Shown here piece after piece: positions 10,081 through 20,429 of a DNA stretch of 29,886 nucleotides. The notes below the pieces were generated by a model, which saw nothing but the letters and a program-made list of their open reading frames with translations, was not told the DNA's origin and did no database searches. The stretch lies in NCBI RefSeq assembly GCF_000485595.1, contig NW_014577216.1, positions 406,509-436,394 of the forward strand, in the 5' to 3' direction. The stretch is from Priapulus caudatus (Eukaryota > Priapulida > Priapulimorpha > Priapulimorphida > Priapulidae). The stretch's first letter is position 1. Every line of letters begins with the position of its first letter. The translations under genes were made by a program, and so were the position numbers.

Positions 10081-10214
10081 GTATACCATGCATGATATAG
10101 TAACAATTTGATGGTTTTAATATCATCATATATTGTATTATATGACATGATTTAATTTCTCATGTTTTTCTTGAGAAACAGAAGCACGGCAATGTTTTCC
10201 GCTGACAGTGCAGT

Positions 10215-10352
10215 CAGGCGCGCAAATCCATTTTGAATTGTGGGGGGGACACCAGTAGCAAACACGCGAAGGGGGGGGGGGAATTTTTGAAATTAGACCC
10301 CCTCAGATGCGTTTTCTGCGCGAGCAAAGGGGGTCCCCTGTGCACGCCCCTG
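10215..10352. mobile_element. CAGGGGCG-family element, copy C (partial or diverged)
   Basis: Begins CAGGCGCGC and ends CACGCCCCTG. It shares the core tgaaattagacccc then agatgcgttttctgcgcgag with copies at 23843-23980 (inverted) and 27768-27958. It contains two long G-runs. No matching flanking duplication was found. Confidence 0.7.
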
Positions 10353-10364
10353 AACACACACACG

Positions 10365-10374
10365 NNNNNNNNNN
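10365..10374. other. Assembly gap (10 N)
   Basis: Ten N bases. Copy 2 of the 0.3-kb duplicated block begins immediately after the gap. Confidence 0.99.
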
Positions 10375-10662
10375 ATTATCTTACATTTACGATAACAACC
10401 TCTCAGGAAGCACATATGCCAAATGCGTTCAATGACACGCCACTACTAACACTGATATCCACGAGACATTAGATTCTCCAGACAAATTTCACCTAGCTAC
10501 TGCCACCTGGTGACAGCTCAAGTTAAGCTGTTGAAAGTGTCGCTCCAGTGAATATTATAAATTTATCAGTAAAATAAACCATATATATATATATATGTGT
10601 GTATATATATGAATCACACTGGTTAGTAATAAGAAAGATCCTATGAAAGAATATATATATAC
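10375..10662. repeat. Duplicated block, copy 2 (right of assembly gap)
   Basis: 288 bp matching 9684-9988 except for a 17-bp deletion. It starts exactly at the gap edge, a pattern typical of an unresolved haplotype or a failed contig overlap. Confidence 0.95.
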
Positions 10663-10715
10663 ATTTGTTCGAGTATGTATGCATGTATAATATCGGAAGT
10701 AAAATAAAGCTTGTA

Positions 10716-10721
10716 TTTATT
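10716..10721 (-). terminator. Candidate polyadenylation signal for the SLC16 gene
   Basis: AATAAA on the minus strand, about 430 bases downstream of the predicted stop at 11151. It was the first AATAAA seen in that direction. Position only; no downstream element was verified. Confidence 0.35.
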
Positions 10722-11150
10722 CGCTCCTGATAATATCAAATATATTACAGACTTTATGTTATCTATCAGATTGTCAAGTCGGCTTAGTACGATAAAGTAT
10801 ATAAAAATATAACAATACTGGTGCTTGAAGTAGAGTAAGTGCAAATCAGTTTCTGAGATTTCCATTATTTTGCTGCACCTATTATTCACTCCATATTTCT
10901 GAGAGCTATACACCCACTGACTCTGCTCATAGCATATCAGCTAAAATACGTGTGTGGGTTCTCGATATCTGAGATTCACAAGTTTCACAAAAGATTCACT
11001 CTACAACCTTTTGCATTGCAGCAACGTACCCGATACTATAGTACCAATCTTGCGCCGAAAGTATTACATGGCAGTAACAGAGCTGACCTTGAGCCTTGAC
11101 AAGGACATAGTATAGAAGATTAGAAGGTCGCTGACACTGCCAAGCATCTG

Positions 11151-11172
11151 TTAGATCGACGGCGCCTGTTCC
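11151..11172 (-). CDS. SLC16 gene exon 6 (terminal, short)
   Basis: Acceptor TTATTTTGCAG|GG followed by six codons (EQAPSI) and TAA at 11153-11151. The phase matches exon 5 (phase 2). The exon is so short that it rests only on the strong acceptor and frame continuity. Confidence 0.5.
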
Positions 11173-14100
11173 CTGCAAAATAATTATTTTATCAAAAAAC
11201 TATACGATAGATGTTTTTTTTCAATCAATACATAATAGAGGGACATAAAAAGTGGTCATGCAGTTACCTTTCCTGCTAATATGTCTTGATAAAAGACCAA
11301 TGTGGGCAACAGAAGAGTCATTCACCAAGCGTTAAACAATCATAACAAATATGGTCGCATTGCTCAGAACTGAGCAGAAATTCACTAATTTTTAATGGAC
11401 GTTAACAAAAGAGGAAGAGAATGTTAGACATGTCTATATAGTATATATTTATATATATAGCATTCAACATACGATGACGGTTCTTGCAGGGCTGGTGTGG
11501 TGCATTCCACTTCCTTGTTTTCCAGAGTGTCTTTGCCCTTCTTATGTTCTTTATGCTCCAGGTACATGACAATGAAGAAGAGTATGACAGCGACCAGAAC
11601 CAGGACCCCGGAAATGACGAATCCTGTTATGTAGCTGTTACTGATGTCGTACGCCCATGCTGAAATATGAGCACAGACCGATCGTGAACTAGATAAGAAT
11701 CCGTTGCTTTAAGTTACTCCTACCACACGTCTTCACGTGTGGCTACGGTACTTACAACACCGTACACGACTACACTCCAGATCAAAATAATTAGTTTATG
11801 TTCCAGCTTTTATTTTAACTCTTTACCAAACAACACAGGTCAACTACAGATATAGGATCTACACAATCACACCAAGGTGTACTACAAAGATCAATCCACG
11901 AGGTTCCCACTTGTATAAGAGATACATGATATAAATTGACATATATAATGAAGAATATATTCACCTGCTAACGGAATCCCGAGCAAGCTGCCGAAGCCGA
12001 TGGCACACATCTGGATCGAGTAGACTGCCAGAAAATTGTGCAATCCAAACATATCCATCGTAAGCATTGCGACTATCGCAATCTTGATGCCGTAGGAAAG
12101 ACCAAATATTCCTATAATGATGTGGTAGTAGACGATGTTGTTCCATGCTAGCAGTAACACTCCACAGGCACCGTGAGCTATTGAACCTGTCCAGAAATAA
12201 ACGCAGAGTGACAATAAACAAACTTGAATTTGATTTTGATGAAATTGAAGCAATTAAATGCGCTACGCAAAGTCGAGACGAATAGCGGAGTAACATTTCA
12301 ATTTGTTTTTTATTCTCAAATCTATTATTAGATTATTAAGGGGTTGGTTATCACGGGCTTGCAGTGGCAGGAACACCTTTATTTCTGTGGCATCACGAGG
12401 AAACAGGACGGCATTCTGCATTGCTAAACCAGCTCATGACAAACGCAGGAAGTGTGTAGATAATGCAACATGCAGCCATGAGAACAAGTTGAGACGTTTT
12501 TGGAGGAAATATTTCAGTGAATTATCATTTTCTATGAAGCATTGTCACCGAGTTTCGGTACGCATCAGAATAGGGTAAAACCCTTTACATTACATAGATA
12601 CCCCGCGACATTTATCTGGAGTTGCGTCACTTCTGTGTGAAATTTGACGTACATTTCCTGACTTTTTATAAAGTTAAAATAAAAAATGGTGTCCATTTTG
12701 ACAATAAAAGTACACCTTATCACCCCTCAAATTTTTATTAGTATTTTGCATCGATCTCAAGAATGACCAAAATGAAAAACCAAAACCCGGAAATCCGCGA
12801 ATCCGCGGAAAATTCTCATGCCTGAACATACTTATGTTAAACATCCACGTGGTGGCGGTGGGCACGTGTCCGACAAAGGCGATGATCAAACGCACGACAA
12901 AGGTGCAGATTCCCATCGTCGTTGTCAACCAGGCAGCTTGAGATCGTGGCACGCCCATCGACACCACATAGTCGATGCTCAGTATGAGCACAATCATCAG
13001 GCCCTGGCTCCAGAGGAATGTGTTCGCCGTGAACAGCGACATCTTCGGGTCCTTGAAGAGATGCATTGCGAAGATTTTGTGCAGAGTCACCCTGTTCTTC
13101 ACATTTTTTATGTGCTTCGGCCGTTGCAGCGCGCCAGCGATGACAATCTGCAGGCAGAAGCCTGCGTTTATCAGACACGTTCCTCGCCAGCCGACATTAG
13201 CAATCAAGTAGTTAGTGAGTGGCCCGGCAATCATTACAGAGACAGCGCCACCTGCAAACGCCAACGCTGTGACGACGTAGCGACGCTTTTCAAAATAGAG
13301 GCCAACCGAGTAGAGTGCCGGAAGGTGTGATCCGCCTAGACCGATTCCTATAAAGAAGAACGAGGTATTAAAGATAAACGGCGGAGTAAATATGGCCACA
13401 TCGGAAGTGTGATAAAACTCACTCCATAAGTTGTTGCTCACGTCAATGACTGATGTACACGTGGTCTAAAAACCAGAGCGACATATTAATGATTCATCAT
13501 CACATGAAATTTAGGTTACAATCCTTTATGTCTCCTATGCAGCAGAACAGCTACAAATTCAAAAGAAAATCATGACTGGATTCCAAAAACTTTTTTACTC
13601 AAGCTCCAGGTTTACATATATAGTTCTGCATCAGTCCCTTGTGAAGACATCCACTGTGACAATTCAAGTCAACCTAAAGTGGCACCCTGTTATTTGTAAT
13701 CATAGTTTGCCACACATCTGTTAGTTGCCATAATTTGAGGAAATACCTTTTTTATATGAATTTATGCATCACTGACATATGGAATATATATGTCACTTTG
13801 ATCTTGTGACATGATTGTTGCCTGTCTTTAGCCCACTAACATTCTATTTACAACCGTCCAGCTCAACTAATTATAGACAGAGACTTAAAATGACTATTGC
13901 GAGATTTTTGCTCAGAAAAACTAAATATAGCTGAATATAGTCTCACCTGACAGCGAAAATATCACTGATTACACCAACATTAAAAATACTAAGATTTTAT
14001 GCAGTTATAGCATAGAAAATTGGATATGAACACATCGTAACAGCAATGCATTTTATCGTGTCGCGACAATGCCTAATCTAATGGCAGAATTGGTAAACTT

Positions 14101-15874
14101 GTATTTGTGTCGGTGATTAATTGAAAACAAGTGCATGATTTGAGAGAGCCATGCTTTGTCTATGGCAGATAAGCGGTGGCGCCACAAGCTAATCCACACT
14201 TCCGCCTAGTTCAAGATAACAGAAAACGAATGGTTACGAAACTAGTTCGAAACCAGTAGTTCGAAACTGGCAGTTTTTGGTGAATATGAAGGTTCTAAGA
14301 CATTTTATTGTTACTCTAGACAATTGCTGTTACTCAAGCAATAACGGTAGGTGTCATGAGTGGTGAAAACACTGGAAAATTCTCGCAATAATCGCTTTAA
14401 TATAATATTAATTTATTCATGTCGCTCTAAAACCATTAGTAAAAACAGCAGCAAACTAATAACACTATTTCTTAAATGAACTATAGCTGTATAAGATAGA
14501 AAGATAGGTATAACGTAGGTTCAAGTAGTCATAGTCACCTGTCACAACTCCATATGATAAGTATAAGAAAAAATGATCAGTGGCAAAAAACGAGATTGCT
14601 TGTCCGAGGGCTGCAATGATGCCACAAACTATCATGCACCACCTCACTCCAAAGCGTTGTGTTGCCAGGTTACTGAAAGGACCTGCAAGAGTAGAAAACA
14701 CGTTTTGAAAACCGGGTGTCTATAGATACCACACTGTCAGTTGGAGGGCATCTCATATAAGCCTGCAGCTAGACGTATCAATCAACATATATATAGAATT
14801 CAATAGACACCACTCTAATGGAAACAGACTATGCGAGAATGTGTTCGGGGATGATTTCAAACAAGATTACTAGTTGTCAAAAGTTGCAAGTCATAGGGAA
14901 GATAGCCTATGTATGTTTGTTGTTACCGTAAGGGTTGTCGCGGACATTTTGCAGCATTTATTAATAGTATTAGGAATGCTGAGTATATGATTTTGCAATG
15001 ACATATCATCAGATAAAATGTTGCAGGAATGATAAAGAAAGCGAAAGTTATATTGCAAAACTTATATTACAAAGTGACTACTGAATAGATATTAAGAATA
15101 CCCATGACAACTAACTTGAAAAGTTATTGCACCAAAAATCACGTTAGACTAGAATCATGTAACAAAAGAAAATTGGGATCGAGTCCCTTGACTTTGTAAT
15201 AAGACAAGGTTCACCAAACCTATTGCAATTAAATTTTCTAGGCTGCTTAAACATTCTAACAAAAAGCAAAGAAAGAAAAAAAGAAAAAAGAAAAATTGTA
15301 TAGAAAAGTAAAGAAAACTTCGGTGATATGCATAAAGCAAACATCTGACCCTGTGGTGGACAGACTGACACTGTAAACCATATATCCTACCACACATATC
15401 CACCCTGCAAAGTCGCAACAATATAATATGCGATACAGACAGGGTGATGCGATAAAACTATTTTTTAGAGCCTACTATATTCACACATAACACAACTAAC
15501 TCAACCATATATCGATGTACAACTAAGCGTTAATTCTTTGGGAGGCTTCTCTTACCGATCAGGAACACGGTGGCCGTCTGTATAGACCCGATCCACGCGA
15601 TCGCCCCGCGACCCACGTCGAAATAGTCGTGCAGTTCGACGAACAGCACCGGGAACGAATTCATCGAGTACATCATGCAGTACAACTGCATAAATATCGA
15701 CAAGAGGATAATCCATGCATATCCGCCATCGACGTCCTTCTGCTGCCGCGTCGCCGTGGCGACAACGACGTCGTCTGCTGCGAGCGCCTCCTTTTCCGCA
15801 GCCACTGCCTCTTCCTTGCTTACATAGCTGTTAAGCCGCGGAGATTCGGCCGATGCTGGCGCAGGGTCGGCCAT
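11151..15874 (-). CDS. SLC16-family (monocarboxylate transporter-like) membrane transporter, six coding exons
   Basis: Six exons joined by GT-AG introns give one frame of 1410 bases (469 residues plus stop), a usual SLC16 length: 15874-15556, 14682-14539, 13347-12832, 12186-11965, 11659-11473 and 11172-11151. Introns 1-4 are phase 1 and intron 5 is phase 2. Domains: an acidic N-terminal tail (1-48); signature D49-G-G-Y-A-W54 opening helix 1; the second SLC16 block Y172-F-E-K-R-R with A-F-A-G-G near 184-188; a short basic loop (RPKHIKNVKNR) between the two six-helix halves; a helix-8 Arg in ICTFVVRLI; a last helix GFVISGVLVLVAVILFF; and a lysine- and glutamate-rich cytosolic tail. SLC16 proteins are plasma-membrane carriers of monocarboxylates, amino acids, creatine or thyroid hormone. 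The residues linked in MCT1 to proton coupling (K38, D302) align here with Asn72 and a non-acidic residue, so the substrate should be left open. A paralogous exon 1 lies downstream in the same orientation. Confidence 0.88.
11473..11659 (-). CDS. SLC16 gene exon 5 (helix 12 and cytosolic tail)
   Basis: Acceptor ATTTCAG|CATGG. Encodes AWAYDISNSYITGF, the last membrane helix, and a charged tail (EHKEHKKGKD, then LENKEVE). The donor at TCATC|GTATGT is predicted. If it is not used, the frame stays open to a stop at 11426-11424, adding about 17 Tyr/Ile-rich residues from AT-rich sequence, which looks less gene-like. Confidence 0.78.
11965..12186 (-). CDS. SLC16 gene exon 4 (222 bp)
   Basis: Acceptor TGGACAG|GTTC and donor GCAG|GTGAAT. 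74 codons encode SIAHGACGVLLLAW, then IGIFGLSYGIKIAIVAML, DMFGLHNFLAVYSIQ and FGSLLGIPLAG. The G-(P/I)-P-x-A-G ending before helix 12 is the usual SLC16 landmark. Confidence 0.87.
12832..13347 (-). CDS. SLC16 gene exon 3 (516 bp)
   Basis: Acceptor CTTTATAG|GAATCGG and donor ACATAA|GTATGT. It encodes 172 residues from IGLGGSHLPALYSVGLYF through the KRR block, helices 5-6, the central loop, helix 7 and the Arg-bearing helix 8, ending at TTWMFNI. The open frame extends about 31 codons upstream of the acceptor but lacks family similarity there, so the acceptor was placed at GIGLGG. Confidence 0.88.
13348..14538 (-). other. Intron 2 of the SLC16 gene (1191 bp)
   Basis: AT-rich, non-coding, bounded by the GT at 14538 and the AG at 13348. 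No repeat structure or nested gene was recognised. The other introns are 873, 645, 305 and 300 bp. Confidence 0.75.
14539..14682 (-). CDS. SLC16 gene exon 2 (144 bp)
   Basis: Acceptor TTGCAG|GTCC and donor ACAG|GTGACT. The 144-base exon keeps phase 1 and encodes PFSNLATQRFGVRW, then a hydrophobic helix MIVCGIIAALGQAISFF, and HFFLYLSYGVVTG. The F-x-N-x-x-x-x-R-F-G-x-R pattern and its place after exon 1 fit helices 3-4 of SLC16 proteins. Confidence 0.87.
15556..15874 (-). CDS. SLC16 gene exon 1 (start codon, helix 1)
   Basis: ATG at 15874-15872, preceded by the leader ATAAAACAAG, which is also present before the paralogous start at 3040. The exon encodes 106 residues plus one base and ends ATCG|GTAAGA. 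It holds DGGYAW, then NSFPVLFVELHDYFD and GRGAIAWIGSIQTATVF. The open frame runs a few codons into the intron before a stop, so the donor defines the end. Confidence 0.9.
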
Positions 15875-16940
15875 CTTGTTTTATCTGGAGGTGATAACAG
15901 TGTGATAAAGATTCCAGTGAACGGTTGGCCGCTTGTGGTGATCGACAGACTAATGGCGGGAGGCCACCGATGGAAAAGCTGTACACGCTGATAACGATAC
16001 AGCACACAACAGACGGTTCACCTCTACTGACTAATAAAAGTATTTTAGTCTTACACAAGCATATGTGAATCTAACTTGCCCGATCACTCTCACTCGATGT
16101 TATATCTTTGTGTACGACATGTACCATTGAGCATTTTATCACTACAAGCATCATATTTGAATGGATCCCTGGCATATATAAAGGCCTCTAACAGGTTTCC
16201 TACATTTTTCTACATCACTTTTCTACAATCTGTTTTCTACATTCATTTCGACATTTTTCTTGATTGGCTCACATGCAGAATTTCCTAGATACCACGATTA
16301 CAACCGAACTTTGAACATAAAAAAAACTACTTGCCACAGAATTAGGGTGATTCAAGTGACTTCAACAATTCACAAATAAGAACACTCGATCACTATACTG
16401 TTCTAAATGTTGAATGACAAGTGGGAGAGTATGCTCTGGTATCTCCTTACACTTCTAGGAATATAACTCACAAATAAGGTCAACATCCTGCAATAGTCAT
16501 ATCCTTCCCTTCAATCCCTTGTCAGTAACTCACGTTAATTATATACTTGTGACAGCTAATCCCATATACAATGTAAATGTATATATATATATACAAGATA
16601 AAACTCTGAAATACTTATATGATTAAGGTAATTATCATATTTACAAGGTAATTCAAGGGTATTATTTTTTCAAGGTAATTATCAAGGATAATTCATCATA
16701 TTTAAGAACTATATACATACTTAAATGCTTATGCTTAGTAGACATAGCTTATGTATTCCTTTCTAATAAATTCTACACAATATATTTGCTGTTCTCACTA
16801 TAAACTATATACCTTGGTAAAACAGAAAATAGCTACATCACCCGCACCCCACCCTGAAACTTTGACTATACTCATGACCCTGTTTCAACTATGCATATAT
16901 TTTTCTAATACGGCCTGGACACTATCCTATTGCTGGTACA
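15875..16940. other. 5' flank of the SLC16 gene; no gene recognised
   Basis: This is where the promoter should lie. I see no convincing TATA box or CpG island. AT-rich direct repeats of caaggtaattatca occur at 16620-16695, and a (TA)n lies at 16576-16592. Confidence 0.5.
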
Positions 16941-16949
16941 GGAGAGAAA

Positions 16950-17270
16950 CATTCATCCTTCCATCCATCCATCCTTCCAGCCAGCGATCCAGCCAACCAT
17001 CCATCTATCGATAAATCCACTCATCCATCCAACTACCCACCCATCAATCGACCAATTTAATATTGATCCATCCACCCACCCATTCCACCCCCCATCTTCC
17101 CGTACCATGCATCCTCCATACAGCCAGCGCCCACACCACCCACTCGTATATCCATTCATCAGCCACCCGCCAACCACCCGCGCCGCCGCCCGTCCATCCT
17201 CATCCACCTCCATCCCATCTGCCGAACCCTCATCAATCCGCCTAGTAGGCGCCTACCCATCCATCTTACC
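16950..17270 (+). repeat. (CATC)n / CCAT-rich imperfect microsatellite
   Basis: About 300 bp dominated by catcc, ccatccat and cacccatc units with interruptions. Long open frames on both strands here are artefacts of the simple repeat. Confidence 0.85.
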
Positions 17271-17460
17271 CATATTAATACTATATACTGGCTGGCAATT
17301 AAAATCGGCGATGCCGGATTTTTTCTGGGCGTTTACTGCCTTTCGCCTACTTTCATGGCGTTTTTCTGATATGCTTGCGTTTCGCGCATTTCATGCGATT
17401 GCCTGATTTTTTCGGCCTGACTATTGTTAACTTTTACTGCTGCAGGAGTAGGAGGGTATA

Positions 17461-17700
17461 TAGCAGCCAGCCGCGCTGGACACTTTATTAAATAATAAAT
17501 AATTTTATTGTATTATTAAACTTTTTTTATTTTGTGTATTTTTTGGCGCGGGCCTTATAATAATGGTCGTGCGACATGCCTGATAAGCAATTATATTTGT
17601 TGTTGGGCCCAGGTGAGCTCTTCACGGGGGGGCGGGGGGGAGGATGAGATAGACAGGAATGGACAGACACAAAAACAGTACTCGGCCCCGATTCTATTTT
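17461..17700 (+). repeat. Copy of a large repeat, 5' part only
   Basis: Shares attttattgta, tttattttgtgtattttttgg, gtgagctcttcacgggg and gatagacaggaatggacaga with 18231-18480 and, from the gtgagctc block on, with 28888-28950. It diverges after about 17700. Confidence 0.7.
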
Positions 17701-18230
17701 ATTCTATTTATTTATTTTTCTGCTGCGCTGGATTCGTCTCGACTTTTCTGCTGCGTGTATTATGTATAGTCGAGCGGCTAGGGATTGCCTGTTTTGTTAA
17801 TTTTCTGCTGCGCTAGTATTTTTTTTGAGCGGGAATCTGTCTTTGTTTTTTTTTGCCTTATTTTGCCTTTTTGTTCTGCAAATTGTTTTTGGCCTAAAAG
17901 TAAAACATGGTCGTCGCGTCATGCTGATTGAGAATATTACCTCACGAGTCACCTTTACTCAGTGTTACTTGGTCTCGAGAAGACAGACAGACAAATCAGA
18001 TAGATCGACGCGATTTTATTGCTAGGAAGATGAATACGCAACACTTCGAAAATACGAAAATAAGCAGACAAGATTACAGCATTTATACCTATGTGGTAGT
18101 CGTCTATGACGCTGTCGTGTCCCTTCAAACGGTCCAATAATTCGTTTATTGTCGCTGTATTCGGAACATAAGGAGCTACAAAATACAAGCTACAATTAGA
18201 GCGAAACGCCGCACTCGATGCCAGTAGAGG

Positions 18231-19335
18231 AGTAGTTATAGCGCCAACCGCGCGCGACCTTTATTAAAATAATAATAATTTTATTGTAATTTTAAACTTA
18301 TCTTTATTTTGTGTATTTTTTGGGGGGCGCCTGTATAAATTGGTCGTCGCGACATGCTGATTAGCAATATATTTGGGTGTTGGGTGCGTGAGCCTCTTCG
18401 GCGGTTGGGCGCTGGCGCGGGGGAGAAGATAGACAGATGAAGGACAGACACAAAACAGACTCGCACCCTTTATGTAGATATAATATATATATACACACCA
18501 CACAATCATTCATTCTGTTCCATCCATCTATCCACCATGCACCCATCCAGCCACCCACTTGAGTAAATATCATCAGCGTTTATACAGTGTGTTGTGCCGA
18601 TCGGTCCATCCATTCTACCCAGCAATCACGCGGGCCCAGCCTAGTTTAGCAAGCCTCGGATTAGTTGCTTTGATTTGCTTTGCACTCACAAACCTTTCAC
18701 AAAACAACTGGGAAAACAAACGGCCATTTGTAATATTTGCTTATGTATGGCATGTTTTTTGTTTCATAATTCGGAGTTTTGTTTATGCCGTTGATTTATC
18801 ACAAGAATAACATTTCGATTTTTATCACAATAATATACCATTGCATTTTTCACAAATATAACATCTCTTCGATTTAATCACAATTAACATTTGATTTATT
18901 GCATTAACAATTTGCATTTACATTCCACATTAATATTTGATTATTTAATCATATGTTATATCGCAATAAATCGAACAATTATTCCCTGTTTATAAATGTC
19001 ACATTATTTTGAATTTTATCATCAGAAAGAGATATCAAACCATTCGATCCTCGCATCAACCCATTCGATCCGTATCTTGGAATTGATATCGATTCACGGA
19101 TTACGTGCTTCGGCTGGCCGGCCTCTGTCCGCAGCCACGCTCACTTTTGATCTCGGCCCGAGCCGCTGACATTTTCCCGTCTGTCTGTTTTGTACATTTT
19201 CCCTGACACCGGTTGCGTTCCCGCATCGCCATCACTTCCCCTGGCGTGTGGGATTTGCTCGTCTTACAATATATTGTTGCAATTCTGCGGCCGGCGAGTG
19301 AGCACAGACGCCTCGATCGTTCACCTCCCTCTCTC
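18231..19335 (+). repeat. Large interspersed or tandem repeat, copy 2 (indel-rich)
   Basis: Collinear with 28888-29850 over about 0.9 kb: gacagacacaaaa, the (TA)n, the CATC block, ctagtttagca, cggattagttgctttgattt, tatggcatgttttttg, the ATCACA minisatellite, ttccctgtt, ccattcgatcc, cctgacaccggttgcg, then a CT tract. Differences from the other copy are mostly single-base insertions and deletions. No protein domain is evident, so the class is unknown. Confidence 0.85.
18795..18960 (+). repeat. Degraded ATTTATCACATATAACATTCG minisatellite
   Basis: Irregular version of the clean array at 29265-29455, with units of varying length (tttatcacaagaataaca, tttttatcacaataatat and so on). Confidence 0.75.
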
Positions 19336-20418
19336 CCTCTCCCTCCTCCCTCCCTCTCTCACTCACTATTACCACCTTGACCCCACCCCCTCCCATCCCT
19401 CTCTCACTCATCTTACACCGTTGACCCTCCCCCCTCCCTCCCTCGTTTCCTCACTCACCACCTCGGATTTTTCCTCCTCCCTCTCTCACTAACTCACTAC
19501 ACCATCTCGATCCACTCTCCTCCCTCTCACTTCACTCACCACTCATCGCTCCCTCCCTCTCTCACTAAACTCACTTACCACCTTGACCCCTCCCCCCCTC
19601 CACTCCCTCTCACTCACTCACCACCTCGATCCCTCCTTCCTCTCTCACTAATCACTTACCCCTCGACCCCTCCTTCTCCCTCCCTCACCACCTTTCCCCC
19701 TCCTCCTCGCACCACCTCCGCTCCACCACCTCTACCCCTTCCCCTTTTCCTCTCCACCAGCTTGTTCCCCCTCTCTTTCCTAACATTCTCCCACTCTCCT
19801 CTCCTTCCACCACATTCTCCAACCTCCTCTTACTCCTCTCAACCACTCTCCCGCCTCCTCTACCATCCTCCGTCTTCTCCCACCAATCCTCTCCTTACTC
19901 CCTCTTCTACCTTCATCCACCTTACTTCCACCATCCTCGACCTCCTCCCTCTAGTCTCTACTCTTCCCCCTCTACCTCCTCCCTCCTCTACCTCCTCCCG
20001 CACCACCTTCTACCCTCCTCCTCCCCCTCCTCTACCTCCTCCTTCTTCTCACACCACCCTCTACCTACTCCCTCTTCTACCTTCTCCCTCTCCTCTACCT
20101 CCTCCACCTTCTCCCACCATCCTCGACCTCCTCCCTCTTCTACCTTCTCCCCCTCCCCTCCTCCACCTCCACTCCTCTACCTCCTCCCCCTCCTCCCCCA
20201 CCACATTCTACCCTCCTCCTCGACCACCTTCTACCCTCCTCCTCGACCTCCTTCCTGTCCCCCTTTTCTACCTCCTCCCCTTCTCCCCCTCCTCCTTCTC
20301 CACTACCTTTTCGCTCGTCCTCTACCTCTTCTACCTCCACCCCTCCTCCTCCCCCACTACCTTCTCCCTCGTCCTCTACCTTATCCCCTCCTCATATACC
20401 TCATCCCTCTTCCTCTAT
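19320..20418 (+). repeat. 1.1-kb polypyrimidine tract
   Basis: Almost entirely C and T on the plus strand. The first part (to about 19690) has ccctctctcactcac and accttgaccc units. The second part is cctcctctaccttctcc-like. It generates a 225-codon Pro/Ser/Leu frame that I reject as coding. The same tract type begins at about 29831 in the related repeat copy at the right edge. Confidence 0.92.
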
Positions 20419-20429
20419 TTCGATGCACG

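Noticed and set aside
12674-12831. Continuation of the exon 3 open frame past WMFNI
   Set aside because: The peptide after the GTATGT donor (RHENFPRIRGFPGF onward) is repetitive and not SLC16-like, while exon 4 joins in phase from the donor.
12818-13330. 170-codon plus-strand frame
   Set aside because: Antisense shadow of SLC16 exon 3; the minus strand has clear family motifs and splice sites.
14220-14275. TTCGAAAC motifs that resemble a tRNA T-arm
   Set aside because: No matching A-box, anticodon stem or acceptor stem could be placed around them.
16930-17406. 158-codon frame and antisense Trp/Gly-rich frame over the CATC repeat
   Set aside because: Simple-repeat translation. The non-repeat tail (about 17290-17406) has no recognisable similarity.
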